Assembly: GCF_008086205.1 (NCBI RefSeq)
Contig: NZ_VSKK01000004.1
Location: 1 to 64,000, forward strand
Direction of reading: 5' to 3'
DNA length: 64,000 bases
Source: Bizionia myxarmorum
GTDB taxonomy: Bacteria > Bacteroidota > Bacteroidia > Flavobacteriales > Flavobacteriaceae
Notes under the pieces: model-generated
Seen by the model: the letters and a program-made list of their open reading frames with translations, nothing else
Told to the model about the DNA's origin: nothing
Databases searched by the model: none
Translations under genes and position numbers: made by a program
Shown: one piece after another, positions 1-7,558 of the stretch
Position numbering within the stretch: the stretch's first letter is position 1
Layout of the letters: each line of letters begins with the position of its first letter

Positions 1-478
1 TTCTAAAGTCCTCATTCTTATTAATAGTCATGTTACCTTGAAAAATTAGTTTTAGCCAATTTAAAAACGTCGTTTTACCCGTTTTGCGCTCTTCACTTAC
101 CAAACATAAAATTGGTAGTATTTGCGTGGGATGCTTCCATAGAATTGTGAGATAATCTAAACCTATTTCATAATGCTCATCAAAAATGTGTTTTAAGAAG
201 GCTTTAGTTTTGTTAAAATCACCACTTAAAAATTCATGATGTAACTTTTCATATTCATTATAGAATCCATCAATATCTTGCTTGTAACTTATATGTGATG
301 GTATTAAGCAAAATCCATTATATTTTTCAATTTCATCTAAATAATCCTTTCCTTCATCTGTAATTATTTCCCCTTTTTTCCATTTTAATAGCGTACTCCA
401 TTTGTCCCCGCTATGCAAAGGCACCAAAGCTTTCTTAAAGTATTCGGTGCCTATTCTTAAATATGTAGATTCTGTCAT
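1..478 (-). CDS. Primase-helicase-like protein of an integrated element, N-terminal part (cut by window edge)
   Basis: The reading frame starts at ATG 478 on the minus strand and runs off the left edge, giving about 159 residues. It contains a P-loop-like motif, RKTGKTTFLNWL, near residues 131-142, followed by a helical segment. This resembles the Bacteroidota primase-helicase family (DUF5906-like, superfamily 3 helicase relatives) found on integrated plasmid-like and phage-like elements, where it would unwind element DNA during replication. It lies two bases downstream of the preceding minus-strand gene and is last in a gene train that begins with an integrase, which fits a replication protein of the same element. 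The family call rests on motif and context; the rest of the ATPase domain lies outside the window. Confidence 0.6.
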   Translation of the reverse strand, partial: MTESTYLRIGTEYFKKALVPLHSGDKWSTLLKWKKGEIITDEGKDYLDEIEKYNGFCLIPSHISYKQDIDGFYNEYEKLHHEFLSGDFNKTKAFLKHIFDEHYEIGLDYLTILWKHPTQILPILCLVSEERKTGKTTFLNWLKLIFQGNMTINKNEDFR

Positions 479-480
479 TA

Positions 481-951
481 TTAAAACAATTTACCTCTTA
501 ATGCTCCAGGTCGAGTAATTTGAGACGGTTTAATATCTAATACCAAAAATATTTGCGTGATTTCAGGATCTCTAATGATCATTTCATTAATTTCAGAGGC
601 AATAGCATTTAATTTCAAGGTTCTTTTACTTAAATTACTCATATTGTTTTGTAATATTTTTGACGATGTTAATTTTGATGTTTTTTTATTGGAAGCTGAA
701 CTATTTTCTTGGATATTCTTTAAAAGATTAGACCTTTGGGGTCGTATTGAGTTGAATTTTTTAATGTTACCCATAGCAATTACTTCCCCACTTAAGGAAT
801 CAAGATATTTTAATATTAATTCTGTGATTTTTTTAAGTTGAACGCTTGAGCTACTTTGCGCTAATAATTGTTCACAGCGCTTTTTCTCAATTCTGATAGC
901 TTTTAAAAGTTCTTTTTGCATAGCTGATATATTTGTTTTAGTCCTCACCAT
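481..951 (-). CDS. Hypothetical protein of the integrated element
   Basis: The protein has 156 residues and no family that I recognise. The N-terminal third is predicted helical and rich in Lys, Glu and Gln. The middle (about residues 70-110) is rich in Ser, Asn and Lys and probably disordered, and the C-terminus contains a short hydrophobic patch (IFLVLDI). Its start codon overlaps the stop codon of the upstream HTH gene by one base, and the primase-helicase gene follows after two bases, so the three are probably translated from one message. Small proteins in this position of Bacteroidota elements often help mobilisation or replication, but nothing in the sequence proves a role. Confidence 0.6.
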   Translation of the reverse strand: MVRTKTNISAMQKELLKAIRIEKKRCEQLLAQSSSSVQLKKITELILKYLDSLSGEVIAMGNIKKFNSIRPQRSNLLKNIQENSSASNKKTSKLTSSKILQNNMSNLSKRTLKLNAIASEINEMIIRDPEITQIFLVLDIKPSQITRPGALRGKLF

Positions 952-1235
952 TATCTTCTATATTTTAAAGATTTAACTTCAGATAAAGCCACGTCAAAGT
1001 CTCGACGTTTTATAAACACACGTCTTCCTATTTTAAAGGCGGGTAGAATACCTTTCTTAATGTAATTATGGATAGTTAATTCCACCACACCTAATTCTTC
1101 AGCAGCTTCTCTAATGGAGAGTTTGGTGTTTTCTTTTGTAGAGAATAAAGGAGAGAGTCTCTTTTCAAATAGGGCATCTATATGACCTAGTAATTCTTGT
1201 TTAGTAAGTTCTTCAACTTGAAAAATTGTTTTCAT
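951..1235 (-). CDS. Excisionase-like helix-turn-helix DNA-binding protein
   Basis: This 94-residue protein carries a C-terminal winged-helix domain of the MerR/excisionase type (HTH_17). Residues about 40-85 read LSIREAAEELGV, then a turn, then IKKGILPAFKIGRRVFIKRRDF. The last part is the typical wing in which basic residues contact DNA. Such proteins act as recombination directionality factors (Xis) or as regulators of element genes. It sits between the integrase side and the replication gene, as in many Bacteroidota integrative elements. An 83-base gap separates it from the upstream gene, so it may have its own promoter. Whether it is an excision factor or a transcription regulator cannot be decided from sequence alone. 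Confidence 0.8.
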   Translation of the reverse strand: MKTIFQVEELTKQELLGHIDALFEKRLSPLFSTKENTKLSIREAAEELGVVELTIHNYIKKGILPAFKIGRRVFIKRRDFDVALSEVKSLKYRR

Positions 1236-1318
1236 TTATATAGTTTTACGATTAATAATACCGCTAAACTATATTGGATTAACCTTGAAAACCTGGTGAA
1301 GTAACTATGTAGTAGGTA

Positions 1319-2422
1319 CTATAAATTTAATTCAATTACTTTTAAATCATTTTCGCATTGTTTTCTAGCATTTTCTGATAAAAATGGTAAGATTTTCACC
1401 AGCATCTTTTTTCGGTTTAACGTTGCTTTTAATCTGTATTCTTTATCATTCAATAGCTTCCCATGTACTTTTCTAATATTAGGTCCACTACATTTAAATT
1501 TCTTACCTATTAAATTCCAATAATCAACTCTTTTTAGGTCTTTAGATTCTATTATCTTCTCACTTACATATTCCCTATAAAAAATATAATAAGCTACTTC
1601 AGATGCGGTAAGAGACATTTCCGATAAGTTATCCACTATATTATCATCCAAATAATCTTTATCAAAATCAAGGTCTTCCATCGTAGGAGGTTTGTTCTTA
1701 TTATCTATCTCATCTATTAACCATAAAATTTCTTTTAGAATTAATTCCTTTACACTAAAATCACGCCAGTCATTAATCAAATCATCTAATTCTATATCAT
1801 CCTTATCTTCATGCTTTTGAAGAATTAAATTAGAAAAATCCTGTACATCATCATTGAAAGAGAATTCATTATTTTTATGGGTTAAATAAGACTTTATTAA
1901 AAAAACCCCTATTTCTTGAGGAAGGAAGAATTGTTGAAAATTTTCATACCAAGATATATTGACATCGAATAGAACAGCCTCACATTCGACAAGTGTCGAG
2001 TATGCACGGAAATCGATGTTTTTTGGAAACTCTTTTTTATAACGCTTTTTGAGAAATTTTTTCTTTGCTTTCTTTCCGACGATAGCGTGAGTTTCTAACA
2101 TTAATTCATCCACGTAATGTTCTAAAAACAATCCCCTTGTGCCTGCAATATTTTCCATGATATTATATAATTCGGCAACAAGAACAGGATTTAACTCAAA
2201 GCATTTACTATCATAAAAAATCATAACGTCAAATTCAGTAGAATCATCAGGGTCAAAAAAATCTAAAAATTCTTTAAATGGTGTAAAAACTTTTCTCTCA
2301 ATTAGTGCTTCTATCGTTTTTTTATCGAAAATATCAATATCAATGTCCGTTCCATTTAATAATCCTATAAATTGGTAACCGTAAATATCTGTTGAATAAC
2401 CTTCTAGTTCTTTTTCGTGCAT
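1319..2422 (-). CDS. Unknown acidic protein next to the integrase
   Basis: The protein has 367 residues with no recognised domain. It has no signal peptide or membrane segment. It is rich in Asp, Glu and Lys; residues about 200-265 are strongly acidic, and the C-terminal 100 residues are more basic. The C-terminus contains EVAYYIFYREYVSEK and a segment resembling short helical motifs seen in other flavobacterial element-borne proteins. It starts seven bases after the integrase stop codon, so the two are probably co-transcribed. Genes in this place are often cargo or accessory genes of the element. No function is proposed. Confidence 0.65.
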   Translation of the reverse strand: MHEKELEGYSTDIYGYQFIGLLNGTDIDIDIFDKKTIEALIERKVFTPFKEFLDFFDPDDSTEFDVMIFYDSKCFELNPVLVAELYNIMENIAGTRGLFLEHYVDELMLETHAIVGKKAKKKFLKKRYKKEFPKNIDFRAYSTLVECEAVLFDVNISWYENFQQFFLPQEIGVFLIKSYLTHKNNEFSFNDDVQDFSNLILQKHEDKDDIELDDLINDWRDFSVKELILKEILWLIDEIDNKNKPPTMEDLDFDKDYLDDNIVDNLSEMSLTASEVAYYIFYREYVSEKIIESKDLKRVDYWNLIGKKFKCSGPNIRKVHGKLLNDKEYRLKATLNRKKMLVKILPFLSENARKQCENDLKVIELNL

Positions 2423-2429
2423 ATTATAA

Positions 2430-3689
2430 TTATATCGCTTTTATTTTAGGTAACTCTATTCTTCCGAAAACTGATCTAACAGCATCTAACCTAGCATTAT
2501 TATCTACTTTGTGATACATGTTAAAAGTTTTCTGATCTTTATGACCTGTAATACTCATTATAGTTTTGTCGGCCACGCCTTTATTTCTCATAATAGTAAC
2601 AAATGTTCTTCGTGCTGTATGAGTTGAAACTCTTTTATAAAAAGGCTTAACAATAGTTGTTTGATTTACACCTTTAATGCGTGTAAATTCAACATCATAA
2701 TCAAATTTGGCTTCTTTTAGAATTGCTTTAATATATTCGTTTTGTTTTTGGTTTGATAATAAAGGTAGATTATAATCATATTTAGAAAGTATATAATTAG
2801 TGATTTCAAATAGAGGAATTTGTCGCTCTTCTTTACTCGAATCCTTTTCCTCTTTCAAAAAGATACAGTTATCAAAAACTACTCTCTTATTAACCTTCTT
2901 CAGCTCGCCAAATCGTAAACCTGTTAAGCATTGAAAGACAAAGACATCTCTAACTTTCTCCAAACTTCTAGATTTGCATTCATAGTTGAATAATTCTTCA
3001 ACTTGGTCAAGCGTTAGCGCTTCTTCTTTAGTGACAACACGATTCGGTTTTTTAAAATTAATAAATACATCATTATATGTATAATTGTTTTTTAAAGCCC
3101 AATACATAAACGTTTTTATCAAACCAACATTTCTTGCAAGTGTATTAGTATAGTGATTTCTATTGGTATAACAAAAATCTACAAATTGGCTATAAAATGA
3201 TTCATTAATATTACTGAAAGTTAGTTTATAGGACTTTTCTTTCTCAAAATCTTCGAGAAGGTTCTTTATATTTTTATAACGCTTAATAGTAGATGGTTTC
3301 CATTCCTTATGTAGGTTTTTCTCTGTTGTAAAATCCTTATAGACTTCAAAAAATCTGTTACTTTTTTGAGCACTTTTTTTAAAACGAACATTAAAACAGT
3401 CTTTTATATATTTTGAAGTGAACTCTTGCTCCATCCTTTTGCAATCAGATTCATCAACCATAAAAGCTTCAGCATACCTCCCCAGCTGAAGATTAATGGT
3501 TGATGAATTAATATCCTTATTAGCACCTTTTAGAAACGGTCTATTATTTTCCTTATCCCAACTTTTAGGTTTGATTTTTTCACCAGTAGAATAGACAAAC
3601 TTTTTTCTTTCTTCTTTGAAATAGCATGAGAAATATATTAAGGATTCTTTTTTGGTGTTTGCTTCTTTAAGATAAAAGGTATAAGTCAT
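2430..3689 (-). CDS. Tyrosine recombinase (integrase) with arm-binding and SAM-like domains
   Basis: The 419-residue protein has the three-part layout of Bacteroidota integrases: an N-terminal arm-DNA-binding domain (about 1-95), a SAM-like core-binding domain (about 110-205) and a C-terminal catalytic domain. The catalytic set is visible: Arg259 in TGLRFGEL, His357-x-x-Arg360 in HTARR, His383 in TGHKD, and the nucleophile Tyr392 in MYHKV. It would catalyse site-specific integration and excision of the element whose genes follow on the same strand. It is the outermost gene of that train, next to a possible attachment site at about 3.84 kb. The frame is intact, so the enzyme could be active. 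Confidence 0.95.
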   Translation of the reverse strand: MTYTFYLKEANTKKESLIYFSCYFKEERKKFVYSTGEKIKPKSWDKENNRPFLKGANKDINSSTINLQLGRYAEAFMVDESDCKRMEQEFTSKYIKDCFNVRFKKSAQKSNRFFEVYKDFTTEKNLHKEWKPSTIKRYKNIKNLLEDFEKEKSYKLTFSNINESFYSQFVDFCYTNRNHYTNTLARNVGLIKTFMYWALKNNYTYNDVFINFKKPNRVVTKEEALTLDQVEELFNYECKSRSLEKVRDVFVFQCLTGLRFGELKKVNKRVVFDNCIFLKEEKDSSKEERQIPLFEITNYILSKYDYNLPLLSNQKQNEYIKAILKEAKFDYDVEFTRIKGVNQTTIVKPFYKRVSTHTARRTFVTIMRNKGVADKTIMSITGHKDQKTFNMYHKVDNNARLDAVRSVFGRIELPKIKAI

Positions 3690-3705
3690 TTTGCTAGGAA
3701 TAAAG

Positions 3706-3729
3706 AGGTGACAAATTAGGTGACAATTA
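3706..3729. repeat. Two tandem 12-base repeats upstream of the integrase
   Basis: Two adjacent copies, AGGTGACAAATT and AGGTGACAATTA, lie 17 bases upstream of the integrase start. A closely similar pair lies at 3901-3924. Tandem direct repeats beside an integrase with an arm-binding N-terminal domain are typical arm-type binding sites. That role is inferred, not shown. Confidence 0.4.
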
Positions 3730-3840
3730 GGATATATTTCGATATCATTTCAATTGAAAACAAACATAAAGATATTCTTACAAAAACCTAAAAATCCCGT
3801 AGTATTGTTATAAACAGTAAAAATAAATAATAAAACGGAT

Positions 3841-3860
3841 AATTCTCTCCGACTCCACTT
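3841..3860 (+). other. Candidate attachment site resembling a tRNA-Ser 3-prime end
   Basis: The stretch AATTCTCTCCGACTCCACTT contains TCTCTCC followed by G, which is what the 3-prime acceptor strand and discriminator of a serine tRNA look like. A strong plus-strand terminator follows at once, yet no plus-strand gene lies upstream; instead the minus-strand integrase begins 151 bases away. A truncated tRNA 3-prime end plus its terminator, left after integration into a tRNA gene, would explain this. The intact tRNA would lie beyond the left edge. The rest of the 445-base gap (3690-4134) is A+T-rich and holds only the repeats and terminators listed here. Confidence 0.35.
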
Positions 3861-3862
3861 TT

Positions 3863-3901
3863 AACCCTGTAAATCATTGATTTACAGGGTTTTATTTTTT
3901 T
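3863..3901 (+). terminator. Intrinsic terminator with a perfect 14-base inverted repeat
   Basis: The arms 3863-3876 (AACCCTGTAAATCA) and 3878-3891 are perfectly complementary, with one base between them, and a T-rich tail follows to 3901. In practice the innermost pairs would open to form a loop. Orientation of the T tail indicates termination of a plus-strand transcript, although no plus-strand gene precedes it in this window. Confidence 0.7.
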
Positions 3902-3924
3902 AGTTGACAATTTAGTTGATATTT
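3901..3924. repeat. Second pair of 12-base direct repeats, similar to 3706-3729
   Basis: Two adjacent copies, TAGTTGACAATT and TAGTTGATATTT, share the core GT(T)GACAATT with the pair nearer the integrase. A short hairpin with TATCAG and CTGATA arms and a T run follows at 3964-3986. The region may mark integrase binding on the other side of the crossover site; this is inference. Confidence 0.3.
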
Positions 3925-4134
3925 TTGAATTAATAATAATTACAATTTTATATTTCTCTCGGTTATCAGTTTGCTGATAGATTTTTTCTTCTTAAACATT
4001 TCGATAAACAGTATTTAAAAATTCATTAATTGAATTTGTTTTATTTTTTATTTTCGAAGACGCCCATTTGCAAAAAAAATGTGCATCTTAATTAGTAAAA
4101 ACACCCATAGCTATAGTATCTTTAATGCTTAGAT

Positions 4135-4818
4135 ATGTTAGAAAACCGTATTATGAATCTTGAAGTATTATATGAAAACAGCAAATATTTAGTTGTAAAC
4201 AAAGAGGCTGGACTTATAAGTGAGAAAAACCCGTTTGAAAATAACACGGTGGAGGATCAAGTTTTAGACTACCTTTTACTAAATAACCCAAAACCTTATA
4301 TTGGCGTTATTCATAGATTAGATCGGGTTACGAGTGGCGTGCTTATTTTCGCCAAGAAAAAGAATATTCTGGTTCACTTTAATAATTTATTTAGCAACCG
4401 CAAAGTTCAAAAAACATATCTGGCAATTGTTTCTAAAAAGCCTTCTAAAAACAAAGAGCATTTAAATCATTTTTTGGTGAAAAATAATTTAGAAAAAAGA
4501 GCAGACATTGTTAAAAGCGAATCCAAAGACACTTTGGAATGTCGACTATCTTACGAAGTTATAGACCAAAACGAGCATGGTTATTTATTGGAAGTAAAAC
4601 CAACTACTGGCCGATTTCATCAAATTAGAGCGCAATTATCTCATATAGGACTTCCTATTATAGGGGATGAAAAATATGGTTCAGATCAAGACTACTTGCC
4701 ACTTGCCATATGTCTTCATGCTTGGAAATTAAGCTATAAAATTGCTGGTTCTGAAGACATCCAAACCTTTCAGGCGCCTTTGCCTAAAAATAATTTTTGG
4801 AAATTTAAATCTGTTTAA
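4135..4818 (+). CDS. RluA-family pseudouridine synthase without S4 domain
   Basis: The protein has 227 residues. The family signature HRLDRVTSG lies at residues 60-68 with the catalytic Asp63, and the later conserved block GRFHQIRAQLSHIG is also present. Enzymes of this family convert uridine to pseudouridine in rRNA or tRNA in the cytoplasm. The length fits the short RluA/RluC-like members that lack an N-terminal S4 RNA-binding domain; the exact target uridine cannot be read from the sequence. Translation could also begin at the ATG six codons downstream (4153), which is equally close to the usual family start. It is the first host gene after the integrated element and appears to be transcribed alone. 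Confidence 0.88.
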   Translation: MLENRIMNLEVLYENSKYLVVNKEAGLISEKNPFENNTVEDQVLDYLLLNNPKPYIGVIHRLDRVTSGVLIFAKKKNILVHFNNLFSNRKVQKTYLAIVSKKPSKNKEHLNHFLVKNNLEKRADIVKSESKDTLECRLSYEVIDQNEHGYLLEVKPTTGRFHQIRAQLSHIGLPIIGDEKYGSDQDYLPLAICLHAWKLSYKIAGSEDIQTFQAPLPKNNFWKFKSV

Positions 4819-4890
4819 ATCCAAATGTATATTATTCCCATATTTGAAAAAACTAAAAAATTAAATCGCCGGGAAAAAGTGTAAATCGCT

Positions 4891-4898
4891 TATATTTG
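4891..4898 (+). promoter_or_regulatory. Bacteroidota -7 box TATATTTG
   Basis: TATATTTG matches the TAnnTTTG consensus exactly and lies 39 bases before the start of the glycosyltransferase gene. No clear -33 TTG is seen at the usual distance, so it is a moderate call. Confidence 0.5.
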
Positions 4899-4937
4899 AA
4901 TACAGGTAGAAATATAATTATCAGATAATCAACTTAT

Positions 4938-6458
4938 ATGCTTTCAAGAAAAATTGTTCTGATTTTAGCTTTTTTCTGCCTGGTAAAACTATCACTTCAT
5001 CTTATTGCTGATTCCAACTCCGGATTTCAAGGTGATGAATTATTACACATTGAAACTGGAAACCATCCCAGTTTTGGTTATATGGAGTTCCCACCCGTTA
5101 TTGGCTGGCTGGCGTTTATTCAAAATCAATTTCATTCGTCATCCGTTTTTGTACACCACATCTTTTCGCACCTAGCTTCTTTTTTCATTTTAATACTTAT
5201 TGCACTCATAACCGTTAAGTTAGGCGGCAAATCTAAAGCTGTATTTATAGTATTACTTTGTGTTTTAACGGCACCCGCTTTTGGCCGAGGTCATCAATTA
5301 TTTCAACCTGTAGTTTTTACACATTTCTTTTGGCTTTTTTCGTTTTATCAAATGGTTAACTATATTCGAACTTTTGAAAAAAAACATTTATTATACCTAA
5401 CCGTCGGTCTTGGTTTAGGGTTTCTTACCAAATATGACATTCTTTTCTTTATTGCAGGACTAACCGGTTTGCTGTTTTTTAAACGGATAAGATTAGCCAT
5501 CTTACAAAAGGATATATGGAAATACATGTTACTATTTATAGTTATAATAACGCCTAATGTGTTGTGGCAATACACTCACGATTTTCCGGTTCTGGACATG
5601 TTTGCGCGACTTTATGAAACCCAATTAGACAAACTAACTATCTTGGGTGTTCTTAAAAATATAATCATATCCTTAAATCCTGTAACGGCCGTCTTTTGGT
5701 TGGCAGGTTTTTTTTATATGTTAACCGCAAAGAACAATTACAAATACCGCCCTATAGCCTTCACTATATTAATATCCATAATACTTTTGGCAGGTAATAA
5801 AAGCAAGGCCTATTATTTTTATCCTGCTATGATAACGCTGCTGATTTTCGGGAGCATATGGTTTGAACAAAAAGTTCTAACAAAACGTAAATGGATTATA
5901 TATCCAGCAACAACATTACTTGCTTTGTCTGGTATTATTTTAATACCATTCGGACTAGCCGTGTTACCATTGAAAACCTTTATAAAATTTGCAGGAATAG
6001 AAAAAAAAGATAATCGTTATGAAGTAACATATACCGAATATTATTCAGAATCGAAATGGGAAAAAACTATGCTGAGTTTAAAATCTGTTTATGATAGTCT
6101 GCCAGCTGACGAACAAACATACGCTTTAATTTGGGGTAAACATTACAGTCAAGCGGGCGGCGTTAATCTTTTTAGGAAAAAATATCAGGTTCCAAAAGCC
6201 TTTTCATATCATGGAAGTTTTTATCTCTGGACAGCAGAAGAAGGCGATTTACCAAAAACAATTATAGCTTTTAGCAATGGTGACGCTAGAATAGATTTTT
6301 TTCAAACCTTTTTTAATTCTGTTGTGGCTGTAAAGCGCATTTACAATCCATATGCAGATGATGAAAAACATGTATGGCAAACTATTTATATATGTAAAGA
6401 GCCTAAAGTAAATTATCACCAATTGCGAAAAGAATTTAAAAATCGTGTTTTTGAATAA
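4938..6458 (+). CDS. GT39-like membrane glycosyltransferase
   Basis: This 506-residue protein has about ten predicted membrane segments. After the first one, a periplasmic loop carries GDELLHIETG (Asp33-Glu34) and then GYMEFPPVIGW near residues 47-57. These are the acidic catalytic motif and the aromatic-Pro-Pro motif of the ArnT/PMT-like GT39 (GT-C) fold. Such enzymes move a sugar from a polyprenyl-phosphate donor to lipid or protein acceptors on the outer face of the cytoplasmic membrane. The soluble C-terminal part (about 360-506) is probably periplasmic. Neighbouring genes do not reveal the acceptor. An exact -7 box lies just upstream, suggesting a single-gene transcript. Confidence 0.82.
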   Translation: MLSRKIVLILAFFCLVKLSLHLIADSNSGFQGDELLHIETGNHPSFGYMEFPPVIGWLAFIQNQFHSSSVFVHHIFSHLASFFILILIALITVKLGGKSKAVFIVLLCVLTAPAFGRGHQLFQPVVFTHFFWLFSFYQMVNYIRTFEKKHLLYLTVGLGLGFLTKYDILFFIAGLTGLLFFKRIRLAILQKDIWKYMLLFIVIITPNVLWQYTHDFPVLDMFARLYETQLDKLTILGVLKNIIISLNPVTAVFWLAGFFYMLTAKNNYKYRPIAFTILISIILLAGNKSKAYYFYPAMITLLIFGSIWFEQKVLTKRKWIIYPATTLLALSGIILIPFGLAVLPLKTFIKFAGIEKKDNRYEVTYTEYYSESKWEKTMLSLKSVYDSLPADEQTYALIWGKHYSQAGGVNLFRKKYQVPKAFSYHGSFYLWTAEEGDLPKTIIAFSNGDARIDFFQTFFNSVVAVKRIYNPYADDEKHVWQTIYICKEPKVNYHQLRKEFKNRVFE

Positions 6459-6490
6459 GTTCAAAGCTATAAATGCGCCTATAAATGCCT

Positions 6491-6498
6491 TATATTTG
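6491..6498 (+). promoter_or_regulatory. Bacteroidota -7 box TATATTTG before the PAS gene
   Basis: An exact TAnnTTTG match lies 34 bases before the PAS-domain gene and just after the glycosyltransferase stop. It probably drives the PAS-thioesterase pair. No convincing -33 element was found. Confidence 0.5.
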
Positions 6499-6532
6499 AA
6501 TTTCGCTAATTGTACCCAGAAAACAACAAAGT

Positions 6533-7099
6533 ATGAAATATAATCTCTCTAGAATGATGTGTTTAGATATGTATTTATCTGCCTTGCCTTTCAAAGAATA
6601 TAAGGAAGTTAAGGATCAAATAAAACCTTCCAAGTCCAAAAACATGCCATTATTAAGTTGGGATATCTTTAGTCAGCAATATTCACAAACGCTTGATGAC
6701 CTGAAAACAGAAAACGATATTAAAATGGTTAAGTTGTTTGCAGAAAAAGAAAAATGGCAAAACGAAATAGATTCTATTTTTGAAAATCAAGATTTTGAAG
6801 CCTTGATTATTACGGATATTGAACAAAAAATACTTTGGGTAAATGATGGTTTCACAAAAATGACCGGATATTCTAAAACGTATGCCGTTAATAAAACCCC
6901 TAAATTTCTGCAAGGACTAAATACTTCTGCAGATAGCAAACAGCAATTTCGAGCTAAATTAAACCGATTAGAACCTTTTACAGAAATTATAACCAATTAC
7001 AGAAAAGACAACTCGCCTTATACATGTGAAGTTAAAATCATTCCTCTGTATGCTGAAAATGTAACACACTTTTTAGCCCTAGAAAGACAAGTAGTATGA
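6533..7099 (+). CDS. LOV-like PAS domain protein lacking the photoactive cysteine
   Basis: The 188-residue protein has a helical N-terminal part (about 1-80) and one PAS domain (about 85-188). Several LOV-type signatures are present: NDGFTKMTGY (104-113), KFLQG (124-128) and NYRKDNSPY (155-163). In photoactive LOV domains the sequence is GRNCRFLQG; here the matching stretch is NKTPKFLQG, so Pro123 replaces the flavin-adduct cysteine. The domain therefore cannot form the classical adduct, though a LOV fold may still bind flavin or another ligand. No output domain follows, so it may act through a partner. Its stop overlaps the thioesterase start by four bases (ATGA), suggesting translational coupling. 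Confidence 0.8.
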   Translation: MKYNLSRMMCLDMYLSALPFKEYKEVKDQIKPSKSKNMPLLSWDIFSQQYSQTLDDLKTENDIKMVKLFAEKEKWQNEIDSIFENQDFEALIITDIEQKILWVNDGFTKMTGYSKTYAVNKTPKFLQGLNTSADSKQQFRAKLNRLEPFTEIITNYRKDNSPYTCEVKIIPLYAENVTHFLALERQVV

Positions 7100-7479
7100 A
7101 CATAGAAGAGCGCATAAAAAATTCATCAACCACCATTTTCAAAGCGGTATTCCCGAATACAACTAATCATTACCACACCTTATTTGGAGGAACGGCTATG
7201 CAATTAATGGACGAAACTGCTTTTATTACGGCCACACGATTTAGTCGGCAAAAAATGGTAACCGTCAGTAGTGATAAAATAGATTTCAAAAAACCCATTC
7301 CCGCTGGAACCATAATAGAATTAAGCGGCTATGTTACGCATGTAGGGAATACCAGTTTAAAAGTGCGAGTAGATATTTATGTTGAAGAAATGTATACGGA
7401 TTTTAGAGAAAAAGCCGTTTCAGGCGAATTTACCTTTGTGGCCATTGATGAAAACAAAGCACCCGTAAAAATTCTATAA
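7096..7479 (+). CDS. Acyl-CoA thioesterase, YciA/hotdog family
   Basis: The 127-residue protein fits a single hotdog fold. The motif HTLFGGTAMQLMDE (residues 27-40) holds the family glycines and the catalytic Asp39, and the segment VTVSSDKIDFKKPI matches the conserved strand of acyl-CoA thioesterases. Such enzymes hydrolyse acyl-CoA to free acid and CoA in the cytoplasm, usually as hexamers; chain-length preference cannot be told. It overlaps the upstream PAS gene by four bases, so both are likely made together. Confidence 0.88.
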   Translation: MNIEERIKNSSTTIFKAVFPNTTNHYHTLFGGTAMQLMDETAFITATRFSRQKMVTVSSDKIDFKKPIPAGTIIELSGYVTHVGNTSLKVRVDIYVEEMYTDFREKAVSGEFTFVAIDENKAPVKIL

Positions 7480-7558
7480 GTACAGTTATATTACAATCAA
7501 CTTATAAACGTAATTAACGGATTAAAATCACGTAACAACTCCCGCTAATATCTAAATT

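Noticed and set aside
3964-3990. TATCAG/CTGATA hairpin as a riboswitch or attenuator for the pseudouridine synthase
   Set aside because: The stem is only six bases and lies 150 bases before the gene; it is noted only as possible terminator-like sequence.
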